This document shows, one piece after another, positions 51,698-61,397 of a DNA stretch of 64,000 nucleotides. Positions within the stretch are counted from its first letter, which is position 1. The number at the start of each line of letters is the position of its first letter. This DNA is from Thermomonas haemolytica (GTDB taxonomy: Bacteria > Pseudomonadota > Gammaproteobacteria > Xanthomonadales > Xanthomonadaceae), in NCBI RefSeq assembly GCF_004346265.1, contig NZ_SMAP01000006.1, positions 1 to 64,000 on the forward strand, given 5' to 3'. The position numbers and the translations under genes were made by a program. Under the pieces are notes generated by a model. It saw nothing but the letters and a program-made list of their open reading frames with translations. It ran no database searches and was not told the DNA's origin.

Positions 51698-53374
51698 TCA
51701 GCTTGCGGCCGGCGCGCGCAGTTCCTTGCGCAGGATCTTGCCGACGTTGCTCTTGGGGAGCTCGCTGCGGAATTCCACGTACTTCGGCTGCTTGTAGCCG
51801 GTCATGTTCTCGCGGCAGAAGGCTTTCACCGCGTCCGCGGTCAATGCCGGGTCCTTCTTGACGATGAACACCTTCACCGCCTCGCCGGATTTCTCGTCGG
51901 GCACGCCAATCGCCGCCACTTCCAGCACGCCCGGCATCATCGCGATCACGTCCTCGACTTCGTTCGGATACACGTTGAAGCCAGACACCAGGATCATGTC
52001 CTTCTTGCGGTCCACGATGTAGAAGTAGCCCTGCGCGTCCATCTTGGCCATGTCGCCGGTGTGCAGCCAGCCGTCGGCGTCGATGACCTTGGCGGTCTCC
52101 TCCGGGCGCTGCCAGTAGCCCTTCATCACCTGCGGGCCCTTCACGCACAACTCGCCGATCTCGCCGGTGGGCAGCACCTTGCCGTCGTCGTCCTTGATGC
52201 ACACGTCGGTGGACGGCACCGGCAGGCCGATCGAGCCGTTGTATTCGCGCAGGTCGAGCGGGTTGATGCACACCGCAGGCGAGGTCTCGGTGAGCCCGTA
52301 GGCCTCGGCCAGGGTGACGCCGGTGACCTGCTTCCACTTGTCGGCCACCGCGCGCTGCACCGCCATGCCGCCGCCGAGGGTCAGGTGCAGGCGCGAAAAG
52401 TCCACCTGCTCGAAGCCCGGGGTGTGCAGCAGCCCGTTGAACAGGGTGTTGACGCCGGTGATCGCGGTGAAGCCGGAATGCTTGAGCTCCTTCACGAACC
52501 CGGGCATGTCGCGCGGGTTGGTGATCAGCAGGTTCTGCGCGCCGAACTTCATGAACACCAGGCAGTTCGCGGTCAGCGCGAAGATGTGGTACAGCGGCAG
52601 CGCGGTGACGATCTTCTCTTCGCCCAGGCGGACGTTGGCGCCCACCCACGCGGCCGCCTGCTGCATGTTGGCCACCATGTTGCGGTGGGTCAGCATCGCG
52701 CCCTTGGACACGCCGGTGGTGCCGCCGGTGTACTGCAGGAAGGCGAGGTCCTCGGGCGCGTTGCGGACCTCGGGCAGGGTGTGCATGCGTCCCAGGGTCA
52801 GCGCGTCGCGGAAGCGCACGGCGCCCGGGATGGCGTAGTCGGGCACCATCTTCTTCACGTGCTTCAGCACGAAATTGATGATCGCGCCCTTCGGGAAGCC
52901 CAGCATGTCGCCCAGGCCGGTGGTGATGGCGCGCACACCCGGCATTTCTGCCAGCACTTCCTGCGCCACGTGGCCGAAGTTGTCCATCACCAGCAGCACG
53001 CTGGCGCCGGAGTCGGCCAGCTGGTGCTTGAGCTCGCGCGGGGTGTACATCGGGTTGGTGTTCACCACCGTGAGCCCGGCGTGCAGCACGCCGAAGATCG
53101 CCACCGGGTACTGCAGGCAGTTGGGCATCATGATCGCCACCCGGTCGCCCTTCTTCAACTTCAGCTCGCCCAGCAGGTAGCCGGCGAAATCGCGGCTCAG
53201 GCGATCCAGGTCGGCGTAGCTGATCGCCTTGCCCATGTTGATGAAGGCGGTGTTGTCGCGGTACTTCTGCAGCGCGGAGTCGAAGACGTCGTTGATCGAC
53301 GCGAACTCGTCGAGATCGATCTGGGCGGGCACGCCTTTCGGGTAGTGGGCCAGCCAAGGACGTTCGACACTCAT
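51698..53374 (-). CDS. rpfB: RpfB: long-chain fatty acyl-CoA ligase
   Basis: A 558-aa adenylate-forming enzyme. It has the AMP-binding P-loop YTGGTTGVSKGAMLTHRN, the core AEAYGLTETSPAV, GWLHTGDMAKMDAQGYF, DRKKDMILVSGFNVYPNEVE and the C-terminal lysine in SNVGKILRKELR. It activates fatty acids as acyl-CoA and in Xanthomonas RpfB takes part in DSF turnover and fatty acid processing. AGGGGAG lies 8-14 nt before the ATG. It heads the minus-strand pair rpfB-rpfF. Confidence 0.95.
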   Translation of the reverse strand: MSVERPWLAHYPKGVPAQIDLDEFASINDVFDSALQKYRDNTAFINMGKAISYADLDRLSRDFAGYLLGELKLKKGDRVAIMMPNCLQYPVAIFGVLHAGLTVVNTNPMYTPRELKHQLADSGASVLLVMDNFGHVAQEVLAEMPGVRAITTGLGDMLGFPKGAIINFVLKHVKKMVPDYAIPGAVRFRDALTLGRMHTLPEVRNAPEDLAFLQYTGGTTGVSKGAMLTHRNMVANMQQAAAWVGANVRLGEEKIVTALPLYHIFALTANCLVFMKFGAQNLLITNPRDMPGFVKELKHSGFTAITGVNTLFNGLLHTPGFEQVDFSRLHLTLGGGMAVQRAVADKWKQVTGVTLAEAYGLTETSPAVCINPLDLREYNGSIGLPVPSTDVCIKDDDGKVLPTGEIGELCVKGPQVMKGYWQRPEETAKVIDADGWLHTGDMAKMDAQGYFYIVDRKKDMILVSGFNVYPNEVEDVIAMMPGVLEVAAIGVPDEKSGEAVKVFIVKKDPALTADAVKAFCRENMTGYKQPKYVEFRSELPKSNVGKILRKELRAPAAS

Positions 53375-53701
53375 GCGCTACTCCCCTGCAGTCTGATCCG
53401 GCGCGAAAATGCGGCGGCGTATGGATTTTCCCGGATTTCAGCACAGCGCCCGAGGGCTGGCAAGGCGAGCAGCAGCGGCATCGAGGCATGCCGCAATGCA
53501 GCATGCTGGGGCAGGGCAGTATCGACAGCAGAGTCCGGATCGGTCTGCCGCCGCCGGTGCTGGCCGCCTGGTCGCACGGCGATCACCACCCAGCTGGACG
53601 GTGGGGCGGAGCAGCCACGGTGAGCGCGGCGCGGTACCTGCCAACTGACCAGCCTCCATTCGCCGTACCAGTGATTACTGGGAAGCTTACGGTGGGGCGC
53701 G
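53375..53701. other. Gene-free stretch between rpfB and the DUF1854 gene
   Basis: This 327-bp stretch shows no ORF with a credible RBS and no RNA gene. CCAGTGATTACTGG (53668-53681) is a dyad (5-bp arms, 4-nt loop) ~20 nt past the DUF1854 stop and could be that gene's terminator, although no T-run follows. The rpfB promoter must lie in the part near 53400 but no clear -35/-10 pair was found. Confidence 0.4.
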
Positions 53702-54169
53702 CTAGAGGAAGCGGTCGAGCAGGCGGCGGCTGTGGCGGTCCAGTGCCAGCAGGTCCGGGATCAGGTAGTGCACGCCGTGGCTGTCGGCCACCAGCAGGGC
53801 ATGCGCGCCCAGCCGGCGGATGTCGTCCTCGCTCTTGAGGATGAAGCGGGTATCGCCGCGGTCGGTGGTGACCGTCCACTGGCTGGGGGTGGCGAAGGTG
53901 GACACCTCGCGCAGGCGCCGGATCACCGGCACGAATTCGCGCTGGCCGAGTTCGGCCTCCACCAGCGCGCGCCGTGCCGGGTCCAGCGCATCCAGGCGCG
54001 GGATCCAGGCCAGCTCGTGGCCGTCGCCGCCGACCAGCGCGATCGCGGTGTCGGGCGCGCTCAGTGGGAAGGCGCGCACCGCCACCACGCCTTCGTGCAC
54101 GCTGCCGTCCGCGGCGGTCAGCACCAGCCGCCCGAAGGCATTGCGTTCGAGCCGGAACTCAGCGTTCAT
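53702..54169 (-). CDS. Cyanophycin-associated DUF1854 protein
   Basis: A 155-aa protein with no signal peptide or membrane helix. It opens FRLERNAFGRLVLTAADGSVH, with AVRAFPLSAPDTAIALVGGDGHELAWI and QREFVPVIRRLREVSTFATPS later, and ends in an Arg-rich helix. This is the DUF1854 pattern. Members are repeatedly found beside cyanophycin synthetase and a dedicated ABC exporter-like protein, which is the arrangement here. The biochemical role is not known. The start overlaps the end of the ABC gene by 11 nt, so the two are co-translated. Confidence 0.85.
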   Translation of the reverse strand: MNAEFRLERNAFGRLVLTAADGSVHEGVVAVRAFPLSAPDTAIALVGGDGHELAWIPRLDALDPARRALVEAELGQREFVPVIRRLREVSTFATPSQWTVTTDRGDTRFILKSEDDIRRLGAHALLVADSHGVHYLIPDLLALDRHSRRLLDRFL

Positions 54170-56462
54170 GCGCCACGCCCTCCAGCGGCAGTTCGGCCAG
54201 CGCCTCTTCCTGGTCCACGTTGCGCAGCTGCGCCTGGTACAGCCGCCAGTACGCGCCCTGGCGCGCCATCAGCTCGTCGTGCGGGCCCACCTCCACGATC
54301 CGCCCGCGCTCCATCACCACCAGCCGGTCGGCCTTGCGCAGGGTGGACAGGCGATGGGCGATGGCGAGGGTGGTGCGGCCCTGCACCAGGTTGTCCAGCG
54401 CGCGCTGGATTTCCTTCTCGGTCTCGGTGTCCACCGACGAGGTGGCCTCGTCCAGGATCAGGAAGCGCGGGTCGATCAGCAGCGCGCGCGCGATCGAGAT
54501 GCGCTGGCGTTCGCCGCCCGACAGGCCCTGGCCGCGTTCGCCCACCAGCGAGTCGTAGCCGTGCGGCAAGCGCAGGATGAACTCGTGCGCGTGCGCGGCG
54601 CGGGCCGCCGCCACGATCTCCTCGCGGCTGGCGTCGGGGCGGCCATAGGCGATGTTCTCGGCGATGGTGCCGAAGAACAAGAAGGGCTCCTGCAGCACCA
54701 GGCCGATGTGGCGGCGGTAGTCGGCCAGCGCGACCGAGCGGATGTCGATGCCGTCCACCAGGATCGCGCCCTGGGTGACGTCGTAGAAGCGGCAGATCAG
54801 GTTGACCAGGGTGGTCTTGCCGGAGCCGCTGTGGCCGACCAGGCCGATCATCTCGCCCGGGCGGATCTCCAGGTCGAGGCCGCGGATCACCCCGCGGTTG
54901 CCGTAGCGGAAGCCGACGTCGCGCAGCGTGAGCGCGCCGCGCGCGGCGGGCAGCGGCACTGGCTGCGCCGGTTCCGGCACGCTGGAGACGTGGTCGAGGA
55001 TGTCGAAGATGCGCTTGGCGCCGGCCGCCGCCTTCTGGGTCACCGACACGATCCGGCTCATCGAGTCCAGGCGGGTGTAGAAGCGGCCGATGTAGGCCAG
55101 GAACGCGGTCAGCACGCCCACCGTGATCTGGTGCCGCGACACCTGCCAGATGCCGAATGCCCACACCACGATCAGCCCCAGCTCGGTGAGCAGGGTGACG
55201 GTCGGGGTGAACAGCGACCACACCTTGTTCAGGCGGTCGTTGATCGCGAGGTAATGGCGGTTGGCCTCGCGGAAGCGGCGGGCTTCACGACCTTCCTGGG
55301 CGAACGCCTTGACCACGCGGATGCCGGGGATGGTGTCGGCCAGCACGCTGCTCAGCTCCGACCAGGCGCGGTCGATCTTCTCGAAGCCGGTGCGCAGGCG
55401 GTCGCGCACCAGTTGGATCAGCCACGCGATCAGCGGCAACGGCAGCAGCGTCACCAGCGCCAGCATCGGATTGATCGAGATCAGGATGCCCGCGATCATC
55501 GCCAGCATCAGTACGTCGGTGGCGAAGTCCAACAGGTGCAGCGAGAGGTACAGGCAGATGCGGTCGGATTCCGAGCCGATCCGGGTCAGCAGGTCGCCGG
55601 TACGCTTGGCGCCGAAGTATTCCAGCGACAGCGTGAGCAGGTGCTCGTAGGTCACCGTGCGCAGGTCGCAGCCGATGCGCTCGGACACCAGCGCCAGGAT
55701 GTAGGTGCGCGCCCAGCCCAGGAACCAGGCCAGCAGCGCCGAGCCGAGGATGCCGCCCAGCAGCATCAGCACCAGGCGCTGGTCGATCGGCTGCCCGTTC
55801 TGGAACGGGATCAGCACCTTGTCCATGAGCGGCATGGTCAGGTATGGCGGCACCAGGGTGGCGCCGGTCGAGGCCAGGGTGAGCAGGAAGCCGGCCAGCA
55901 GCGCGCCGCGGTAGGGCCGCGCGAACCGCCACAGGCGCAGCAGGGTCCAGGTGGACGGCGGGGTGTGCAGCTCGCGCACGCAGGCCGGGCATTCGTCCTC
56001 ATCCGGCGGCAGCGGTGCCTTGCAGAGCGGGCATAGCGGCGTATCGTCGTCTGCCGCGCTTGCCTGCTGCGCTGGCGCCTGCAAGCGTTCGAATTGGTTC
56101 AGCAGGCGCAGTGCGGCCAGGTTCTGGTCGAGGGTGAAGCGGCAGTGGAACAGGCGGCGGTGGGCATCCACCAATTCCAGCTGGCCCACGCCGGCGTGGT
56201 CGCCGTGGCGCAGTTGCAGGCCTTCGCCCAGCGCCCAGTCCTGCCATTGCGCGGCGCGCGGCAGGCGCGCCAGCAGGCGGCGGTCGGTCAGCACCAGCAC
56301 GCCGTCGCCGTAATGCAGGGTGTCGTCGAGGTCGATCGCGAGCGCCGCCAGCGCGGTTTCGCCGGGCTGCAGCTGCTGCTGCAGGGGTTCCTGCCAGTGG
56401 GCCGGCAGGCCGTGGCAGGAAGCGGGCGTGGCGATGGGCGTGGGGGCGGCGGACGCGGGCAT
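54159..56462 (-). CDS. Cyanophycin-associated ABC transporter (fused permease-ATPase)
   Basis: A 767-aa protein. An N-terminal soluble region (~25-135, PH-like: [16 protein letters not shown]) leads to a zinc ribbon with two C-x2-C pairs ([18 protein letters not shown], ~145-162). A six-helix ABC exporter domain (~185-470) follows, then the ATPase with Walker [11 protein letters not shown], signature [15 protein letters not shown] and Walker [13 protein letters not shown]. The fold is an MsbA/LipA-type homodimeric exporter. Location suggests a link to cyanophycin, but the substrate is unknown and export of the polymer itself is unlikely. It is divergent from the two synthetases across a 136-nt regulatory gap. 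Confidence 0.88.
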   Translation of the reverse strand: MPASAAPTPIATPASCHGLPAHWQEPLQQQLQPGETALAALAIDLDDTLHYGDGVLVLTDRRLLARLPRAAQWQDWALGEGLQLRHGDHAGVGQLELVDAHRRLFHCRFTLDQNLAALRLLNQFERLQAPAQQASAADDDTPLCPLCKAPLPPDEDECPACVRELHTPPSTWTLLRLWRFARPYRGALLAGFLLTLASTGATLVPPYLTMPLMDKVLIPFQNGQPIDQRLVLMLLGGILGSALLAWFLGWARTYILALVSERIGCDLRTVTYEHLLTLSLEYFGAKRTGDLLTRIGSESDRICLYLSLHLLDFATDVLMLAMIAGILISINPMLALVTLLPLPLIAWLIQLVRDRLRTGFEKIDRAWSELSSVLADTIPGIRVVKAFAQEGREARRFREANRHYLAINDRLNKVWSLFTPTVTLLTELGLIVVWAFGIWQVSRHQITVGVLTAFLAYIGRFYTRLDSMSRIVSVTQKAAAGAKRIFDILDHVSSVPEPAQPVPLPAARGALTLRDVGFRYGNRGVIRGLDLEIRPGEMIGLVGHSGSGKTTLVNLICRFYDVTQGAILVDGIDIRSVALADYRRHIGLVLQEPFLFFGTIAENIAYGRPDASREEIVAAARAAHAHEFILRLPHGYDSLVGERGQGLSGGERQRISIARALLIDPRFLILDEATSSVDTETEKEIQRALDNLVQGRTTLAIAHRLSTLRKADRLVVMERGRIVEVGPHDELMARQGAYWRLYQAQLRNVDQEEALAELPLEGVAHER

Positions 56463-56598
56463 GGGGCGGCTGTTTTTAAAGAATCCGTAATATGACGCCA
56501 GAGCCCGGCTCCGCTACTCTGGATGGCATCCAGAGGACGTCAATTATAACGAGAGGCAGGGTGCCCGAAGGGCGTGCCTGCCAGCCACGGCGCCGGAC
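56463..56598. promoter_or_regulatory. Divergent control region of the cyanophycin locus
   Basis: This gap contains a perfect dyad CTGGATGGCATCCAG (56519-56533), an AT-rich TATAAC (56545-56550) that could be a -10 for the synthetases, and a hairpin formed by GGCAGG..GCCC and GGGC..CCTGCC (about 56555-56582) 16 nt before the ATG. The hairpin could hide or expose the ribosome-binding region. Confidence 0.45.
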
Positions 56599-58800
56599 AT
56601 GAAGCACGACGACATCACCATCCTGCGGACCGCCTATCTGCGCGGCCCGAACCTCTGGACCTACCGCCCGGTGCTGGAAGCCTGGGTGGACATCGGCGGT
56701 CTCGAGGACTATCCCTCCAACCGCATCGACGGGCTCACCGAGCGCCTGCTCGCCTGGCTGCCGGGGCTGCAGGAGCACCGCTGCAGCGTGGGCGCGCCGG
56801 GCGGCTTCGTGCAGCGCCTGCGCGAGGGCACCTGGCCGGCGCACATCCTCGAGCACATCACGCTGGAACTGCAGACCCAGGTCGGCATGCAGACCGGCTT
56901 CGGCAAGGCGCGCGAGGCCGGGCCGCGCGGCATTTACAAGGTCGCCGTGCGCTCGCGCGACGAGCAGGTCAGTCGCGCCTGCCTGCTGCTGGCGCGCGAC
57001 CTGCTGATGGCTGCGATCAACGCCACCGCGTTCGACCTGCCGGCGCGGCTGGCCCCGCTGCGCGAGCTGGCCGACCGCCGCCTGCTCGGGCCCAGCACTG
57101 CGGCCATCGTGGAGGCCGCCGGCGAGCGCGGCATCCCGCACCTGGGGCTGACCGACGGCAACCTGGTGCAGCTGGGCTACGGCCGCCGCCAGCGCCGGAT
57201 CTGGACCGCCGAGACCGAGCACACCAGCGCGATCGCCGAGAGCATCTCGCGCGACAAGGACCTCACCAAGACCCTGCTGGCCCGCTGCGGCGTGCCGGTA
57301 CCGGAAGGGCGGCTGGTGGAGGACGCGGCCGACGCCTGGGAGGCAGCGCAGGAGATCGGCCTGCCGGTGGTGGTGAAGCCGCTGGATGCCAACCACGGGC
57401 GCGGCGTGTTCGCCGACCTCAAGACCCGGCAGGACGTGGAGACCGCCTACGCCGGCGCGCTGGCCGAGGGCAGCGGGGTGATGGTGGAGCGCTTCATCGA
57501 AGGCGACGAACACCGCCTGCTGGTGGTCGGCGGCAAGCTGGTGGCGGCCAACCGCGGTGATACCGCGCGGGTGGTGGGCGACGGCCGTTCGACCATCCGC
57601 GAACTGATCGACCTGCAGATCAACAGCGATCCGCGCCGCGGCGAAGAGGAGGGCTTCCCGCTGGAAACCCTGCTGCTGGAGCGCGAGCCGATCGCCATCC
57701 ACGAGTTGCAGCGGCAGGGCTACGCGCCGGAGTCGGTGCCGCCCGCCGGGCAGGAGGTGCTCATCCTGCGCCACGGCAACATGGCCTTCGATGTCACCGA
57801 CGAGGTGCATCCGGACGTCGCCGCGGCGGCTGTTTTGGCGGCGCGCGTCGTTGGTTTGGATATCGCCGGCATCGACCTGGTGACGCGCGACGTGTCCAAG
57901 CCGCTGGCGCAAACGCGCGGCGCGATCGTCGAGGTCAACGCCGGCCCCAGCCTGCTGATGCACCTGAAGCCGGCGATCGGCAAGCCGCGCCCGGCCGGGC
58001 AGGCGATCGTGGACCATCTGTTCGCCGCCGGCGACGATGGCCGCATCCCGGTGGTGGGCGTGCTCGGCCGGCGCGAGCCGGCGCTGCTGGCGCGCCTGGT
58101 CGGGCACCTGCTGCGGCTGTCCGGGCGCAGCGTGGGCCTGGCCTGCGGCGAGGGACTGTTCCTCGACCAGCGCCAGCTGCTGGCGCGTCCCTGCCAGCAT
58201 TTAGACGCAGGCCAGCGGCTGCTGATCAACCGCGACATCGAGGCCGCGGTGATCGAGACCAGCGCGCGCGCGATCCTGGCCGAGGGCCTGCCGTACGACC
58301 GCTGCCAGGTCGGCGTGCTCACCGATGCCGATCCCGACCCTGCGCTTTCGGAGTTCTACATCGATTCCCCGGAGCGCCTGCATGCGGTGCTGCGCACCCA
58401 GGTGGACGTGGTGCTGGCGCAGGGCGCGGCGGTGCTCAATGCCTGCGAGCCGGCGGTGGCCGCGATGGCCGGGCTGTGCGACGGCGAGGTCATCCTGTTC
58501 GCGCGCGATGCCGATGCCGCGCCGCTGGAGCCGCACCTGGCGCAGGGTGGGCGCGCCGTGTTCGTGCGCAATGGCGCGATCGTGCTGGCAGCGGGTAGCA
58601 ATGAAGAACCATTGGCGCGCGCCTCGCGCTTTGCGCTGACCGGAGCTGTGGCCACGCCGGCCCAGCGGGAGGCGGTGCTGGCCGCGATCGCCGCTGCCTG
58701 GGCGCTGGAGGTGCCGGTGGACCTGATCCCGGCCGGCATCGAACATTTCGAACAGGAGCGGGCGGCCGCCGCCCGCGCCACCGACGCGATGGGCGCGTGA
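56599..58800 (+). CDS. Cyanophycin synthetase-like protein with a degenerate Mur-ligase site
   Basis: A 733-aa protein with the CphA order: N-domain (RGPNLWTYRPVLEAWVDIG), ATP-grasp (~200-470: KDLTKTLLARCGVPVPEG, VVVKPLDANHGRGV, GIDLVTRD, VEVNAGPSLLMHL), then a Mur-ligase-like domain. At ~487-494, where the partner protein has the P-loop GTNGKTTT, this one has GVLGRREP, so it cannot bind ATP there in the usual way. It is also 123 aa shorter. This resembles CphA-prime/CphA2-type proteins, of which CphA2 polymerises beta-Asp-Arg dipeptides with one active site. It is followed by the full-length CphA with a TGATG junction. Confidence 0.88.
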   Translation: MKHDDITILRTAYLRGPNLWTYRPVLEAWVDIGGLEDYPSNRIDGLTERLLAWLPGLQEHRCSVGAPGGFVQRLREGTWPAHILEHITLELQTQVGMQTGFGKAREAGPRGIYKVAVRSRDEQVSRACLLLARDLLMAAINATAFDLPARLAPLRELADRRLLGPSTAAIVEAAGERGIPHLGLTDGNLVQLGYGRRQRRIWTAETEHTSAIAESISRDKDLTKTLLARCGVPVPEGRLVEDAADAWEAAQEIGLPVVVKPLDANHGRGVFADLKTRQDVETAYAGALAEGSGVMVERFIEGDEHRLLVVGGKLVAANRGDTARVVGDGRSTIRELIDLQINSDPRRGEEEGFPLETLLLEREPIAIHELQRQGYAPESVPPAGQEVLILRHGNMAFDVTDEVHPDVAAAAVLAARVVGLDIAGIDLVTRDVSKPLAQTRGAIVEVNAGPSLLMHLKPAIGKPRPAGQAIVDHLFAAGDDGRIPVVGVLGRREPALLARLVGHLLRLSGRSVGLACGEGLFLDQRQLLARPCQHLDAGQRLLINRDIEAAVIETSARAILAEGLPYDRCQVGVLTDADPDPALSEFYIDSPERLHAVLRTQVDVVLAQGAAVLNACEPAVAAMAGLCDGEVILFARDADAAPLEPHLAQGGRAVFVRNGAIVLAAGSNEEPLARASRFALTGAVATPAQREAVLAAIAAAWALEVPVDLIPAGIEHFEQERAAAARATDAMGA

Positions 58801-61370
58801 TGGACATTTCCCGCATCCGGGCCCTGCGCGGCCCCAACCTGTGGACCCGGCGCACCGCGATCGAGGCCATCGTCACCCTGTCGCAGGGCGAGCGCCCGCT
58901 GGACAGCATCCCCGGCTTCGAGGAACGCCTGCGCCAGCGCTTCCCCGAGCTCGGTTTCCTGCGCACCACCCGCCAATCCGAGACCCTCACCCTGGCGCAC
59001 GCGCTGGAGTTCACCGCACTGTGCCTGCAGGCGCAGGCCGGCTGCCCGGTGACCTTCAGCCGCACCGCGCGCACGGTGGACCCGGGCGTGTTCCAGATCG
59101 TGGTCGAATACAGCGAGGAAGCAGTCGGCCGGCGTGCCCTCCAGCTGGCGCTGGATCTATGCCAGGCCGCGCGCGAGGACGCGCCGTTCGACCTCGAGGC
59201 CGCGCTCGCGGAACTGCGCGCGCTGGACGAGGACGAGCGCCTGGGGCCGAGCACCGGCGCCATCGTGGAGGCCGCGGTGAACCGCGGCATTCCGTACCGG
59301 CGGCTGACCTCTGGCAGCCTAGTGCAGCTGGGCTGGGGCAGCCGCCAGCGGCGCATCCAGGCCGCGGAGATGGACAGCACCAGCGCGATCGCGGAAGCCA
59401 TCGCGCAGGACAAGGCGCTGACCAAGAAGCTTCTGCGCGCGGCCGGGGTGCCGGTGCCGGAAGGCCGTCCGGTGGCCAGCGCCGACGAGGCCTGGGCAGC
59501 GGCGCAGGAGATCGGCCTGCCGGTGGTGGTGAAGCCGCTGGACGGCAACCAGGGCAAGGGCGTGACCGTCAACCTGCACGCCGAGGCCGACATCCGTCGC
59601 GCCTATGAGGTGGCGCGCGAGTTTCGCGATGACGTCATGGTCGAACGCTACCTTCCTGGCGGCGACTACCGCCTGCTGGTGGTCGGCGAAAAATTGGTGG
59701 CCGCGGCGCGGCGCGAGCCGCCGAACGTGATCGGCGACGGCGTGTCCAGCGTGCGCGCGCTGGTCGAGCAGGTGAACGCCGACCCGCGCCGCGGCGAGGG
59801 CCATGCCACCTCGCTGACCCGCATCCGCTTCGACGAGATCGCCCTGCGCACGCTGGAGAAGCAAGGGCTGGATGCCGACTCGGTGCCCGAGAAGGGACGC
59901 CGGGTGGTGCTGCGCAACAACGCCAACCTGTCCACCGGCGGTACCGCCACCGATGTCACCGGCGACGTGCACCCGGAAGTGGCGGCGCGTGCGATCGAAG
60001 CCGCGCGCATGGTCGGGCTGGACATCTGCGGGGTGGACGTGGTCTGCGAGACCGTGCTGCGCCCGCTGGAGGAGCAGGGCGGCGGGATCGTCGAGGTCAA
60101 CGCCGCGCCGGGCCTGCGCATGCACCTGGCGCCCTCGTACGGCAAGCCGCGCGACGTGGGCAAGGCGATCATCGATGCCATGTTCCCGCCCGGCGAGAAC
60201 GGGCGCATCCCGGTGGTGGCGGTCACCGGCACCAACGGCAAGACCACCACCGTGCGCCTGATCGCGCACCTGCTGCGCACCCGCGGGCTGGGCGTGGGCA
60301 TGACCAATACCGACGGCATCTACGTCAACGGCGTGCAGATCGACTCCGGCGACTGCTCGGGCCCGCGCAGCGCGCGCAACGTGCTGATGAACCCGCTGGT
60401 GGACGCGGCGGTGTTCGAGACCGCGCGTGGCGGGCTGCTGCGCGAGGGGCTGGCGTTCGACCACGCCGACGTGGCGGTGGTGACCAACATCGGCATGGGC
60501 GACCACCTGGGCCTGAACTTCATCACCACCGTGGACGACCTGGCGGTGCTGAAGCGGGTGGTGGTGCGCAACGTGGCCAAGTCCGGCTTCGCGGTGCTCA
60601 ACGCGGCCGACCCGGTGGTCGCGGCGATGGCCGCGCAGTGCCCGGGCAAGGTGATCTTCTTCGCGGCCGACGGCGACCAGCCGGTGCTGGCCGCGCACCG
60701 CGCCCAGGGTGGGCGGGTGGTGTTCGTGCAGGACGGCGACCTGGTGGCGATGGAAGGCGGGTTCGAGACCCGGCTGCCGCTGGCCGGGGTGCCGCTGACC
60801 CACGGCGGCCGGATCGGCTTCCAGGTGGACAACGCGATGGCAGCGCTCGCCGCCGGCTGGGCGCTGGGGCTGGACTGGGGCGTGATCCGCCAGGGCCTGG
60901 CCAGCTTCAACGCCGATACCGGGAATGCGCCGGGGCGGTTCAACGTGCTGCCGTACAAGGGCGCCACCGTGATCGCCGACTACGGCCACAACCCGGACGC
61001 GATGGCGGCGCTGGTGGCGGCGGTGGAGAACCTGCCGGCGCTGCGGCGCACGGTGGTGATCAGCGGCGCCGGCGACCGCCGCGACGAGGACATCCGCCAG
61101 CAGACCCGCATCCTCGGCGCCGCCTTCGATACGGTGATCCTCTACCAGGACGCCTGCCAGCGCGGGCGTGCCGACGGCGAGGTGCTGGCGCTGCTGCGCG
61201 AAGGCCTGCAGGGCGCATCGCGCACGCGGGTGGTGGAGGAGATCCACGGCGAGTTCGCCGCGATCGACCGCGCGCTGGAGCTGCTGCAGCCGGGCGAGCT
61301 GTGCCTGGTGCTGGTGGACCAGGTGGAGGAATCGCTGGCGCACCTGCGCACCCGGATCGGCGCCGGCTGA
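58800..61370 (+). CDS. cphA: Cyanophycin synthetase
   Basis: An 856-aa protein starting at ATG 58800, which overlaps the upstream stop by 1 nt. Its domains are the N-domain (LRGPNLWTRRTAIEA), the ATP-grasp adding Asp to the backbone (KPLDGNQGKGVTVNL, GVDVVCETV, VEVNAAPGLRMHL), and the Mur-ligase adding Arg side chains, with an intact P-loop GTNGKTTT at 477-484, ARGGLLREGLAFDHADV and DYGHNPDAM. It makes multi-L-arginyl-poly-L-aspartate from Asp, Arg and ATP. No cyanophycinase is in the window. It is convergent with the GGDEF-EAL gene (27-nt gap). Confidence 0.95.
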   Translation: MDISRIRALRGPNLWTRRTAIEAIVTLSQGERPLDSIPGFEERLRQRFPELGFLRTTRQSETLTLAHALEFTALCLQAQAGCPVTFSRTARTVDPGVFQIVVEYSEEAVGRRALQLALDLCQAAREDAPFDLEAALAELRALDEDERLGPSTGAIVEAAVNRGIPYRRLTSGSLVQLGWGSRQRRIQAAEMDSTSAIAEAIAQDKALTKKLLRAAGVPVPEGRPVASADEAWAAAQEIGLPVVVKPLDGNQGKGVTVNLHAEADIRRAYEVAREFRDDVMVERYLPGGDYRLLVVGEKLVAAARREPPNVIGDGVSSVRALVEQVNADPRRGEGHATSLTRIRFDEIALRTLEKQGLDADSVPEKGRRVVLRNNANLSTGGTATDVTGDVHPEVAARAIEAARMVGLDICGVDVVCETVLRPLEEQGGGIVEVNAAPGLRMHLAPSYGKPRDVGKAIIDAMFPPGENGRIPVVAVTGTNGKTTTVRLIAHLLRTRGLGVGMTNTDGIYVNGVQIDSGDCSGPRSARNVLMNPLVDAAVFETARGGLLREGLAFDHADVAVVTNIGMGDHLGLNFITTVDDLAVLKRVVVRNVAKSGFAVLNAADPVVAAMAAQCPGKVIFFAADGDQPVLAAHRAQGGRVVFVQDGDLVAMEGGFETRLPLAGVPLTHGGRIGFQVDNAMAALAAGWALGLDWGVIRQGLASFNADTGNAPGRFNVLPYKGATVIADYGHNPDAMAALVAAVENLPALRRTVVISGAGDRRDEDIRQQTRILGAAFDTVILYQDACQRGRADGEVLALLREGLQGASRTRVVEEIHGEFAAIDRALELLQPGELCLVLVDQVEESLAHLRTRIGAG

Positions 61371-61397
61371 GGCGCCGTTCGGCCCGCCGCGGCGCGC

